Shown here one piece after another: positions 1 to 6,663 of a stretch of DNA of 19,410 nt (the first letter of the stretch is position 1; every line of letters starts with the position of its first letter). The notes beneath the pieces are model-generated. The model did not search any database, was not told the DNA's origin, and saw only the letters and a list, made by a program, of their open reading frames with translations. The stretch comes from Anaerolineales bacterium UBA2232 (GTDB lineage Bacteria; Chloroflexota; Anaerolineae; UBA2200). The stretch spans positions 1 to 19,410 of the forward strand of contig DDYO01000291.1 in the NCBI GenBank assembly GCA_002348045.1, written 5' to 3'. Position numbers and translations under genes: made by a program.

Positions 1-207
1 AATCAGACAGAGCAGGCCCGTGTCGGTGAGGACTTTGAGGTACTCCCGCCAGACAGTTTCGCCGGGCTCCCACCATCGGGCATGGATCTGCCAGCGGTTA
101 CAGATCTCCAGGATGCGATGATCCTGACCATGGTACTGGAAACCCTCTGGGCGGTCGGCAGCGCCCCACAACAGCACCCCTTCTCCTTCTGGCCACGATC
201 TTTTCAC
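1..207 (-). CDS. DUF6504-like small protein downstream of imuB (partial, 3' end outside window)
   Basis: Reading starts at a GTG (207-205) that overlaps the imuB TGA stop as GTGA, so translation is probably coupled to imuB. The 69 codons down to base 1 are open. The protein begins VKRSWPEGEGVLLWGAADRP. It contains a W-Q-I-H-A-R-W-W-E-P-G-E segment and then W-R-E-Y-L-K-V-L-T-D-T-G-L-L. From memory, this W..ARWWxPGE...REYxxVxTxxGLxxL pattern matches the small DUF6504-type proteins that occur free-standing or at the C-terminus of ImuB-like proteins next to dnaE2. The function of that domain is not established; a role in the damage-induced mutasome is inferred from position only. The gene leaves the window, and dnaE2 may lie beyond it. 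Confidence 0.72.
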   Translation of the reverse strand, partial: MKRSWPEGEGVLLWGAADRPEGFQYHGQDHRILEICNRWQIHARWWEPGETVWREYLKVLTDTGLLCLI

Positions 208-1406
208 TTTCCTTCCTCGGTCAACCAGCTCACCCGCCATTCTGGCAAGGGGGCAAAGGGCTGGGTTAAACTGGCTTGTAGCAGGCGATTGGCCCCGAAA
301 CGGGCTGACAAGTACTGCTTGACGCTCTGAAGCTTTCTCTGCCGATCTGCCTCCAGCGGGAAAAGGCTCAACTGCTCTCCGGGAAGGTCTTGGAAACGCT
401 TGAGGGTCACCTGCAGGGTGACCGCGCCAGATTGCCACTGCATCTGTTGGAAGAGATTTTCCAGGACGAGCAGGGTTCGTGCTTCGTCGGCGGTGGGAGA
501 ACAAAGCAGTTGGGAGTTTTCCTGCGTGGTGGCATCGGCAAAGTGAGCGATGAGCTGCACTTGCCCGCAGACCAGGGCTTGCTGACGCAGTTGGGCCAAC
601 AGTGGGGAAACGAGGCGCCTCACCACCGCTAGCAGCCTTTCTCGATCGGAAAGCGGATCTTCCAGCGCGCAGGAACCGGTGAGGCAACGCTCCTGAGAGC
701 GGGGTATCACGGGACGGCTATCCTCTCCCCGGGCACAACGCAGGGACAGCAGTCCGGGTTGCCCGAACTGTTGCCGCACTGCCGCAGAGGGTAGGGTGGC
801 ATAGTGCCCCAGTGTCCGCAGGCCCAGGAATCCGAGGCGCTGCAGCGCGTCCTTGTCCAGGGGCAGTAGGCGGACTGACAGAGGCCGTAGGAAGGCGCGC
901 TCGGAGGAGGACTCTATGGCCAGCACGTGACCCGGCCGCGTACGTTTGGCGGCGGCCAAAGCGGTGAACTTGACGCTGTTCCATCCGAGAGCGGGCTGCA
1001 ACTGGGCGCCCAGTTCCTGTCTGATCTTTTGGCCGGTTTCGCGGCAAAAGACGACGCCATCGGCCTGATCGCGCACCATGTCACCGAGGTCCAGGTATGC
1101 CGATCCCGTCAAGAGTTCGTGCGGTTCCACACAGGAGCTGGTGAGGTCGAGCAATTCCAGCAGGGCTTCGAATTCACTCTGGCAGCGGGCGGTGTCGGCG
1201 TCCAGGAGCTTGGCCTGGGGGCAGCGAATTTGGGCTATCCTGGCAGGCAGCCCACTGACCACGCCGCATTCCGCAGCTTCGGCCGAAGTCCCAAAGACCC
1301 GCTCATCGGGGCCGACGAGGATCAGGGGCTCACGCAGCAGTTCCGGATGATCCCGTCGCGCCAGGCTGGCCGCAAAGTGTGGAATGGTGCAATACAGGAT
1401 GGACAT
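204..1406 (-). CDS. imuB: ImuB-like Y-family polymerase homologue (catalytically degenerate mutasome subunit)
   Basis: A 400-residue Y-family fold. Relative to DNA polymerase IV, the N-terminal V-D-M-D block is Y-C-T-I (residues 5-8) before a conserved F-A-A, and S-L-D-E-A-Y-L-D is L-T-G-S-A-Y-L-D (about 99-106). All the acidic metal ligands are therefore replaced, as is typical of ImuB, which acts as a scaffold and not as a polymerase. The palm/finger region (1-165) and thumb with helix-hairpin-helix region (about 180-215, L-Q-R-L-G-F-L-G-L-R-T-L-G) are followed by a little-finger-like region. A QLSLF sequence (345-349) fits the beta-clamp-binding consensus. In characterised systems ImuB tethers ImuA and the error-prone polymerase DnaE2 to the clamp for SOS mutagenesis. 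The start lies 17 nt after the imuA stop, and only a distant GAGG precedes it, so imuA-imuB are probably co-transcribed and co-translated. Confidence 0.88.
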   Translation of the reverse strand: MSILYCTIPHFAASLARRDHPELLREPLILVGPDERVFGTSAEAAECGVVSGLPARIAQIRCPQAKLLDADTARCQSEFEALLELLDLTSSCVEPHELLTGSAYLDLGDMVRDQADGVVFCRETGQKIRQELGAQLQPALGWNSVKFTALAAAKRTRPGHVLAIESSSERAFLRPLSVRLLPLDKDALQRLGFLGLRTLGHYATLPSAAVRQQFGQPGLLSLRCARGEDSRPVIPRSQERCLTGSCALEDPLSDRERLLAVVRRLVSPLLAQLRQQALVCGQVQLIAHFADATTQENSQLLCSPTADEARTLLVLENLFQQMQWQSGAVTLQVTLKRFQDLPGEQLSLFPLEADRQRKLQSVKQYLSARFGANRLLQASLTQPFAPLPEWRVSWLTEEGK

Positions 1407-1423
1407 GGTATGTCTCTATTCCC

Positions 1424-2179
1424 TCAGAGGCCCTTGCGGTGGGCCATATCGTTGAAACCGATGGTGATGGTGACGGCTCGTTGGGCGGCCCCCAGCCTGT
1501 TTTTGACGACCTCTACTCGGGTGGTGTAGCCCCAAACGTCGCCGTGGTTGTGCAGCCATTGTTCCCTGCTCAGTCGCAATCGCACGGTGGCATGGTGTCT
1601 GAGGGCAGCGAAATCTCCTGACTCTTCGCAATCTGGCGTATGCAGGACGAGGAAGACTGTGTTGGATTTGGCCAGGGGCGCGACCAGGCGGTTGAGGAAC
1701 GGCCCCAAGGATGATCCGAGATGGGCGGTTTCCCAAAGGTGGTCCAGACCATCAAAGACCAGTGCGGAAAATCCGCCGCTGCCCACCAGCGCTTCCGCGA
1801 TGGCAAAAGCCTCTTCCGCGCTCTCGGGCACTGCAATCAACAAGCGAGAGAGGTCCAGCCCACAGCGATGGGCATAGTCTGGATCGAAGGAACGTCCCGG
1901 ATCAATATAGGCTACTTGTGCGCGATCGGCCTGGGCCTGGACCAGGAACTGGAGGGCGAGGGAGGTTTTGCCCGAAGTAACATTTCCCAGAAATTCGCTC
2001 ACCCGACCTTTGGCCAGGCCGCCGATGCCCAGGGTCTCGTCGAGGGCGGGAAAGCCGGTGGGAATGTGGGGAAAGGGAGCTTGCGCCGGAGCAGTATCTG
2101 GTTTCTGTATCGCCCGTAATCCCCAACGCTGTTGAATGGACGTAACCGCCATTTCCAACCGCTTTGTCTTGTGGGACAT
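1424..2179 (-). CDS. imuA: ImuA-like RecA-fold protein of the SOS mutasome
   Basis: A 251-residue RecA-like protein. The P-T-G-F-P-A-L-D-E-T-L-G-I-G-G-L-A-K-G-R-V segment (about 40-60) is the RecA-type entry to the core. It is followed by a Walker A motif GNVTSGKT (65-72) and a Walker B-like SALVFDGLDHL (about 138-148, D143). The protein is shorter than RecA, lacks its C-terminal domain, and sits directly upstream of imuB; both fit ImuA (also called SulA-like or RecA-like mutagenesis protein). In known systems ImuA partners ImuB and DnaE2. The ATG at 2179 is preceded by GAGGAAACGCA, a usable Shine-Dalgarno. M10 is an alternative start. Expression should be DNA-damage induced, because the promoter and LexA-type box lie immediately upstream. 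Confidence 0.86.
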   Translation of the reverse strand: MSHKTKRLEMAVTSIQQRWGLRAIQKPDTAPAQAPFPHIPTGFPALDETLGIGGLAKGRVSEFLGNVTSGKTSLALQFLVQAQADRAQVAYIDPGRSFDPDYAHRCGLDLSRLLIAVPESAEEAFAIAEALVGSGGFSALVFDGLDHLWETAHLGSSLGPFLNRLVAPLAKSNTVFLVLHTPDCEESGDFAALRHHATVRLRLSREQWLHNHGDVWGYTTRVEVVKNRLGAAQRAVTITIGFNDMAHRKGL

Positions 2180-2198
2180 TGCGTTTCCTCGGAGCAGG

Positions 2199-2234
2199 AT
2201 AATGGGAGTAGAACATTAGTTCTACTCCCATTAT
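2199..2234 (-). promoter_or_regulatory. LexA-type SOS operator inside a perfect 36-bp palindrome
   Basis: Bases 2199-2214 and 2219-2234 are perfect inverted repeats (16 bp arms, 4-nt ATTA spacer). The centre reads AGAAC-ATTA-GTTCT, the Gram-positive-type LexA box GAAC-N4-GTTC. The right arm covers part of the -10 element and the expected transcription start of imuA. The arms extend far past the box itself, so an additional role, such as a transcript hairpin, is possible. Confidence 0.85.
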
Positions 2235-2257
2235 ATCCCATCTCAGCGGATTGTCAA
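2230..2257 (-). promoter_or_regulatory. Sigma-70 promoter of imuA-imuB
   Basis: On the minus strand TTGACA (2257-2252) is separated by 16 bp from TATAAT (2235-2230). Both hexamers are full consensus. The start is expected near 2223, inside the LexA-type palindrome, which makes this a strong promoter held by repression. Confidence 0.85.
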
Positions 2258-2323
2258 GGGGTTACCTGTGTGGCCATAAGCTTGTCTAGCAGGCGACCAC
2301 GGCGCAAGGCGGGCAACGAACGG

Positions 2324-3412
2324 CTAGAGAGGCAGGTCCCAACCCAGGCCGGGGCGGTTTGGCAGTTGAACCATGCCACCCTGAATGTCAAAGGGCGGCA
2401 CCAGCAACTCGGTGCGCAGGGGGTTGGGGTTTATGTCCCATTCCACCCAGGACTCACCGCAGCCCGACGCCAGGTGAAAGACAGCAGCCTGGCCCGGCGC
2501 CGAGCCCAGAAAGTGGGGGTAGAGCTTGAGTCCGCGCCTGTGCACTGCCTGTAACAGTCTCAAAGCCACGTGGGCCGGACAATACTTGGTGATGTCCGGC
2601 TGAAAGATATCCAGGGGCGCCACTGCCAGGGCCTCGGTGTCGACCCCTGGCTCCATGAGGACATTCTCGGCGCCCGAAATGGGCACCTGCCTGCGAGCAT
2701 GCAAGGTGGACAGCCCGGGCTCTTCTGCCACTGTGAGGGGCTCCTCCAGCCAGGCCACACCATGATCAGCCAGGATCGGCACCCACCGCAGAGCCTGTTC
2801 CAGGCTCCATGCCCGGTTGACGTCCACTGCGACCGATGCCCGAGCTGCCAGGTAGCGCGTCAGGTCAGCCAGATTCTTACGGTCCACATCATCGCCAAAG
2901 CCCATCTTGAGCTTGAAGAGGCTTACCCCGCGATCCAGCAGTGCGTCGATGGCTTCCCAAGGAATGGGATGGTTGATGCCGCTGGCATAGAGGCGCACTC
3001 GTGCAGCCGGGTTTGCGAACCACAGGCGGTTCAGGGGGACGCCCTGTCGTTTGGCCTCCAGGTCCCAGAGCGCCAACTCTACCCCGCACACGGCCGAGAG
3101 CAGCGGACCAACGGTGCCCGACTGCACTGCAGGACCCCGGAAGGCGCGGTACAAACTAGCCACGAAAGCTGGAATATCGTCCACCTGTTGACCCAGCAGA
3201 TAGGGAATGATGGCCTGTTCAAAGGCGGCCACTCGCTCCCAGGGTGCCCAGGCGGGAAAGTTGATCCAGCTCTCTCCGATACCCGTGTATCCCGCGTCAT
3301 CCTCCAGGATGAGCAGCACGGCGTTGCGGGTGGTGATGGATCCGAAGGAGACTTTGACGGGCTGGGCAACGGCAGCTTGCCGGTGCATAGCCCGGGCTTG
3401 GGCGACCAGCAT
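2324..3412 (-). CDS. Mandelate racemase / muconate-lactonizing-type enolase superfamily enzyme
   Basis: A 362-residue enzyme with the complete mandelate racemase subgroup signature. It has F-K-L-K-M (K167, K169), metal ligands D197 (V-A-V-D-V-N), E223 (W-L-E-E-P) and E249 (S-G-A-E-N), the Asp-His dyad D273 (Q-P-D-I) and H300 (Y-P-H-F), and E320. The spacing is almost identical to mandelate racemase itself. Such enzymes abstract a proton alpha to a carboxylate; most with this Lys/His pair are sugar-acid dehydratases or racemases. The substrate cannot be read from the sequence. Context (a tartrate/malate-type dehydrogenase one base upstream) suggests a hydroxy-acid or sugar-acid substrate. The dehydrogenase stop TAA and this ATG are separated by one C, so translation is coupled. 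It is the last gene of the operon, and no clear terminator is seen after it. Confidence 0.88.
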   Translation of the reverse strand: MLVAQARAMHRQAAVAQPVKVSFGSITTRNAVLLILEDDAGYTGIGESWINFPAWAPWERVAAFEQAIIPYLLGQQVDDIPAFVASLYRAFRGPAVQSGTVGPLLSAVCGVELALWDLEAKRQGVPLNRLWFANPAARVRLYASGINHPIPWEAIDALLDRGVSLFKLKMGFGDDVDRKNLADLTRYLAARASVAVDVNRAWSLEQALRWVPILADHGVAWLEEPLTVAEEPGLSTLHARRQVPISGAENVLMEPGVDTEALAVAPLDIFQPDITKYCPAHVALRLLQAVHRRGLKLYPHFLGSAPGQAAVFHLASGCGESWVEWDINPNPLRTELLVPPFDIQGGMVQLPNRPGLGWDLPL

Positions 3413-3413
3413 G

Positions 3414-4499
3414 TTATGCCCCCTGCTGTGGATTCAGCACGTGTCGGAAGATAGCATCGGCGGCCTGCTGCGTAGTGGCACGGCCGCCCAGGTCGGGAGT
3501 CAGGGCTTCGCCGTGGAGGAACGCCTGTCCAATCCCATCCATAACTGCCTGGGCGGCCCGGGCCTCCCCCAGCCAGTCCAGCATCATCGCACCCGCCCAG
3601 ATCTGGGCTGCGGGATTAGCGATGCCCTGTCCGGCGATATCGGGCGCCGACCCATGGACCGCTTCGAACATGGATGGCCAGCGGCGTTCTGGGTTGAGGT
3701 TGGCGCTGGGCGCCAGTCCCAGGCTGCCGGCGATGGCTCCGGCCAGGTCGGTGAGGACGTCAGCGAACAGGTTCGAGGCTACAACGACGTCCAGGGTATG
3801 GGGATGGGTAACGAACCGCGCTGCCATGGCGTCCACGTGCCAGTGTTCGGTCTGCACGTCGGGATAAGCGCGGGACACCTCTTCAAAGATCTCGTCCCAC
3901 AGGACCATGCTGTACTGGCACGCGTTGGACTTGGTAACGCTGGTCACCTTCTTCCTTGGACGCGACCGTGCCAGCTCAAAGCTGAATCGCATGACCCGTT
4001 CCACGGCATGACGGCTGAACACGCTGGACTGGATGGCGACCTCGTAGGGTGTACCTTCGTGAATACGCCCGCCTACGCCCGAGTATTCACCTTCCGTGTT
4101 CTCACGAACGCACACAAAGTCAATGTCGTCGGGTGTGCGGTCACGCAAAGGGCTCTGTATGCCCGGCAGGAGTTTGGCCGGTCGCACGTTGGCATACTGC
4201 TGGAACGCCTTGCGGATGGGCAGGATCATGGTCCACAGGGCGACGTGATCGGGCACCAGAACCGGCCAACCCACAGCCCCAAAGTAAATGGCGTCATAGC
4301 CCTCCAGGATCTTGAGGGCGTCATGGGGCATCATGCGGCCGTGCTGGGCGTAATAGTCGCCGCACCAGTTGTGCTCCTCGAACACCAGGTGAAATCCACC
4401 TACCGCTTGCTCCGCCGCCTGGAGGACGCGGCAGCCGGCGGGCACGACTTCTTTGCCAATTCCGTCGCCGGGGATCACCGCGATCCGGTACTCCTTCAT
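3414..4499 (-). CDS. Tartrate/D-malate dehydrogenase family oxidative decarboxylase
   Basis: A 361-residue member of the isocitrate/isopropylmalate dehydrogenase family, closest by eye to tartrate dehydrogenase/D-malate dehydrogenase (TtuC/DmlA). The ATG at 4499 is chosen over a longer upstream reading because it gives the family start MKEYRIAVIPGDGIG and follows a GGGAGGG ribosome site. Visible motifs: GDGIGKEV (11-18), LPIRKAFQQYANVRPAKLLP (93-112), VRENTEGEYSGVGGR (131-145), catalytic K190 (V-T-K-S-N), metal ligands D223, D247 and D251, and the NAD-binding H-G-S-A-P-D-I-A-G-Q-G-I-A-N-P (282-296). The family oxidises 2-hydroxy acids with NAD+, often followed by decarboxylation, and needs Mn2+/Mg2+ and K+. 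It sits between the HAD pair and the enolase-superfamily enzyme in one operon, 26 nt after the second HAD gene. Confidence 0.87.
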   Translation of the reverse strand: MKEYRIAVIPGDGIGKEVVPAGCRVLQAAEQAVGGFHLVFEEHNWCGDYYAQHGRMMPHDALKILEGYDAIYFGAVGWPVLVPDHVALWTMILPIRKAFQQYANVRPAKLLPGIQSPLRDRTPDDIDFVCVRENTEGEYSGVGGRIHEGTPYEVAIQSSVFSRHAVERVMRFSFELARSRPRKKVTSVTKSNACQYSMVLWDEIFEEVSRAYPDVQTEHWHVDAMAARFVTHPHTLDVVVASNLFADVLTDLAGAIAGSLGLAPSANLNPERRWPSMFEAVHGSAPDIAGQGIANPAAQIWAGAMMLDWLGEARAAQAVMDGIGQAFLHGEALTPDLGGRATTQQAADAIFRHVLNPQQGA

Positions 4500-4525
4500 C
4501 GTGCCCTCCCTTGTTTCAGCCTGAC

Positions 4526-5245
4526 TCAGCTCATGTGACCGTCGGCGCCGACGATAGCGTCCAGCGCAGCCTGGCAATCCGTAAAGTCGCGCAGAATCGC
4601 GTCGGGGCCGAACTGACTCAACAGCTCTGGGGTGTCACGGCCTGTCGCCACCGCGACCACCCTGGCGCCGATGGCTTTGGCGGCAGTGATGTCGTGAGTG
4701 GTATCGCCAACGGCCACGACCTTATCCATGGCGGGGGTAAATCCCTGCTCCCGCGCTCGATGCAGCAGGAGACGGAGCAGGTCAACCCGCTCATTGCCTT
4801 CTTCGCCAAATGTCATTGCGGCAAAGTGCCGGTCCAAGCCTGAGCGCTGTAGCACAACACGGCTGATTGGTCCCAGGGTTCCCGACACGACGGTGAGGAA
4901 ATGTCCCCTCGCCTCGAGAGCTTCCAAGAGCTCGACGACGCCGGGTAGGATGTGCGGACGCAGGTCTTCCTCCAGTGCCGCAATGCAGGTCTCCGCCTGC
5001 AACTGAAGGGCCTCTTGCAGCTGCGGTTCGATGTTTTCGGGCGCAACGCCATTGTCCCGCAAGACGATGCGCATGATGTTGGCCATGGTATTGCCGGCGA
5101 GGCTTGGGCTCACCACCCTCCGCTCGACACCGTAGATCTGTCGAATGGCGATGGCCATGCTCTGGCCGTAGTGGGCAGTGACGTCGATCAGGGTCCAGTC
5201 CATGTCGAACATGACCAGCCGTGTCTCAGGGGTATACGCTTTCAA
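4526..5245 (-). CDS. HAD-superfamily hydrolase (phosphoglycolate-phosphatase-like), second of a tandem pair
   Basis: A 239-residue HAD hydrolase if read from the TTG at 5245. This start follows AAAGGAG by 11 nt and places the nucleophile motif MFDMDWTLID (D14, D16) where the upstream paralog has it; the frame stays open upstream into that paralog, but such a start would add an unrelated N-terminus. Motif II is VVSGTLG, and motif IV is GDTTHDITAAKA. A large helical C1 cap (about 20-90) is typical of PGP/beta-phosphoglucomutase-like enzymes. The expected activity is Mg2+-dependent phosphomonoester hydrolysis in the cytoplasm; the substrate is unknown. It is co-linear with the preceding HAD gene over its whole length (both end in AALDAI[LV]G), so the pair is an old tandem duplication. 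Confidence 0.83.
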   Translation of the reverse strand: MKAYTPETRLVMFDMDWTLIDVTAHYGQSMAIAIRQIYGVERRVVSPSLAGNTMANIMRIVLRDNGVAPENIEPQLQEALQLQAETCIAALEEDLRPHILPGVVELLEALEARGHFLTVVSGTLGPISRVVLQRSGLDRHFAAMTFGEEGNERVDLLRLLLHRAREQGFTPAMDKVVAVGDTTHDITAAKAIGARVVAVATGRDTPELLSQFGPDAILRDFTDCQAALDAIVGADGHMS

Positions 5246-5273
5246 CTCGAGGGTTGCTCCTTTCAAGGTCAGT

Positions 5274-5978
5274 TCAGCCCAGGATGGCATCCAGGGCGGC
5301 TTTGGTATTCTCCAGGGTGGGCAGGACGGCATCGGGCTGATGGTCCACTAGCTGATGGATGTCAAACGCGCCCGTGGCTACCGAGACAGCCCTGGCGCCA
5401 ATGAGCCTGGCGGCGTGGATGTCCCTGGGCGTGTCGCCGATGAGAACAGTCTCCGAAGGGAGATAAGGTCTTCCACTCGCCCTGGCTGCCCGTTCCATGG
5501 CCAGGCGCCAGACGTCTACTCGCTGGAGCGCCTCATCACCGCAGGCCCGAGCCGTGAAGAAACCCGCCAATCCAGCCCGGTCCAGGATGACCTCAACGGT
5601 CGGCGATAGGCTGCCCGTACCCACGGCCATGGCGTGGTTGCACTGGCGCAGCGCCTGTAAGAGGGCCGGTACTCCGGGCAGCACGGCATGCCTCAGGTCG
5701 GCTGCCAGAACATCCACAATCGTCTCGTGGGCCAGGCGCTGGCTGTCCTGAAGGCGCGCCTCAATGGCCGGCTCGCTCCAACCTGCGCTGCCTAGCACAG
5801 CCCGCATGGCGTTAGGCCAGGTCTCTCCGCCATGCTGGCGGCCGTCATAGTCGCCGATGAAGCCATAGCCCACTCGCAAAGCGGCACGAAAACCGACGTG
5901 GTGTTCCGCGCTGAGATCTACGAGAGTATGGTCAAGGTCAAACAACACCAGCCAGCGAGGGTCGCTCCTGAGGGGCAT
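5274..5978 (-). CDS. HAD-superfamily hydrolase, first gene of the operon
   Basis: A 234-residue HAD hydrolase. Motif I is LFDLDHTLVD (D14, D16), motif II is AVGTGSLS, and motif IV is IGDTPRDIHAA, with a helical cap at about 22-95. AAGGAG stands 4 nt before the ATG, a strong ribosome site. It opens the minus-strand operon HAD-HAD-dehydrogenase-enolase-superfamily enzyme. It is divergent from the polyferredoxin/AOR unit across 244 bp. Small-phosphate phosphatase activity is the family expectation; two divergent copies side by side suggest two related substrates. No substrate can be named from the sequence. Confidence 0.84.
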   Translation of the reverse strand: MPLRSDPRWLVLFDLDHTLVDLSAEHHVGFRAALRVGYGFIGDYDGRQHGGETWPNAMRAVLGSAGWSEPAIEARLQDSQRLAHETIVDVLAADLRHAVLPGVPALLQALRQCNHAMAVGTGSLSPTVEVILDRAGLAGFFTARACGDEALQRVDVWRLAMERAARASGRPYLPSETVLIGDTPRDIHAARLIGARAVSVATGAFDIHQLVDHQPDAVLPTLENTKAALDAILG

Positions 5979-6009
5979 TGCGCTCCTTCTGCGGGATGGT
6001 CGACGGGCT

Positions 6010-6039
6010 ATTTTAGCGTGAAAACTCTGATTGGACTAA
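6010..6039 (-). promoter_or_regulatory. Probable promoter of the HAD-HAD-dehydrogenase-enolase operon
   Basis: On the minus strand TTAGTC (6039-6034), an 18-bp spacer and TAAAAT (6015-6010) precede the ATG at 5978 by about 31 bp. The match is moderate. It is the best pair seen upstream of this operon. Confidence 0.4.
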
Positions 6040-6072
6040 CCGATGGATTCATCAACCGGCGAACGAGCCTGA

Positions 6073-6148
6073 TTGTTGGAGTCCCAGGGACAACAAGCGC
6101 CCGGAGTTGCTCTGCACGTTCGTTTGTTGTAGAATCGCTGCTCAACAA
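6073..6148. promoter_or_regulatory. Two TTGTTG-N12/13-CAACAA inverted repeats (candidate operators)
   Basis: TTGTTG at 6073-6078 faces CAACAA at 6091-6096 (12-nt spacer). TTGTTG at 6124-6129 faces CAACAA at 6143-6148 (13-nt spacer). The sites are offset by about 51 bp, close to five helical turns. The second straddles the -10 element of the ferredoxin/AOR promoter; the first lies between the two divergent promoters. The first also contains GTCCC-A-GGGAC in its spacer. A repeated, phased operator pair is the natural reading; no regulator gene is seen nearby. Confidence 0.5.
6107..6135 (+). promoter_or_regulatory. Probable promoter of the polyferredoxin-AOR unit
   Basis: TTGCTC (6107-6112), a 17-bp spacer and TAGAAT (6130-6135). 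This would give a 5' leader of roughly 80 nt before the ATG at 6223. The -10 lies within the second TTGTTG/CAACAA repeat. Confidence 0.5.
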
Positions 6149-6222
6149 CCGCCGCCTGCAGGTTCCCTGGCAGCCGTCCGGCCAGCACTTGCAGGACTCT
6201 GATCAGGAGGTGTACTGGCTCC

Positions 6223-6663
6223 ATGAAAGTGCTTGTCTTTGATTCGGAACGCTGCGATGGCTGTGGCGTCTGCGAGCAGACGTGCTCCCAGACCTGGTTC
6301 AAGGTGGCCGACAAGGACAAGTCGGCGATCCGCATCGTGGAAGCCCCTGATCTTGCGGGACGCTACCAGGCAGTGGTCTGCAGTCAGTGCGGCGAGTGCA
6401 TCGACGTCTGCCCAACCTTGGCCATTGCCCGGGACAAGGCCGGGATCGTGCGCATTCGCAAGTCAGAGTGCGTCGGTTGTTTATCGTGCGTGGGCTTTTG
6501 CCCGCTGCTGGCGATGCGGGTGCACCCCGACGATATCGTGCCGTTCAAGTGTGTGGCGTGCGGCAAGTGCGTTGAGGCGTGTCCGACGGGGGCCCTGTCC
6601 ATCCAGGACTTGCCCGATGCCAAGCCGAGCAGGACAGATGAGATTCTACAGGTGGTGGCGTGA
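6223..6663 (+). CDS. Polyferredoxin with four [4Fe-4S] motifs, electron partner of the AOR-family enzyme
   Basis: A 146-residue iron-sulfur protein with 16 cysteines in four groups: C11-x2-C14-x2-C17-x3-C21, C53-56-59-63, C83-86-89-93 and C110-113-116-120. Each is a ferredoxin-type CxxCxxCxxxC, and the last three end in C-P. Up to four [4Fe-4S] clusters are expected. There is no signal peptide, so it is cytoplasmic. GGAGGTG precedes the ATG by about 11 nt. The stop TGA shares its last base with the ATG of the next gene, so the two are translationally coupled. The partnership with the AOR enzyme is inferred from this coupling; such ferredoxin-like subunits are known partners of several AOR-family enzymes. 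Confidence 0.88.
   Translation: MKVLVFDSERCDGCGVCEQTCSQTWFKVADKDKSAIRIVEAPDLAGRYQAVVCSQCGECIDVCPTLAIARDKAGIVRIRKSECVGCLSCVGFCPLLAMRVHPDDIVPFKCVACGKCVEACPTGALSIQDLPDAKPSRTDEILQVVA

Noticed and set aside
927..1529. Plus-strand frames opposite imuB and imuA
   Set aside because: They are antisense shadows of recognised genes.
3207..4538. 443-residue plus-strand open frame
   Set aside because: It lies antisense to the tartrate/malate-type dehydrogenase and the enolase-superfamily gene, whose motifs are unmistakable. Its translation has no recognisable domain. GC-rich codon use leaves such antisense frames open.
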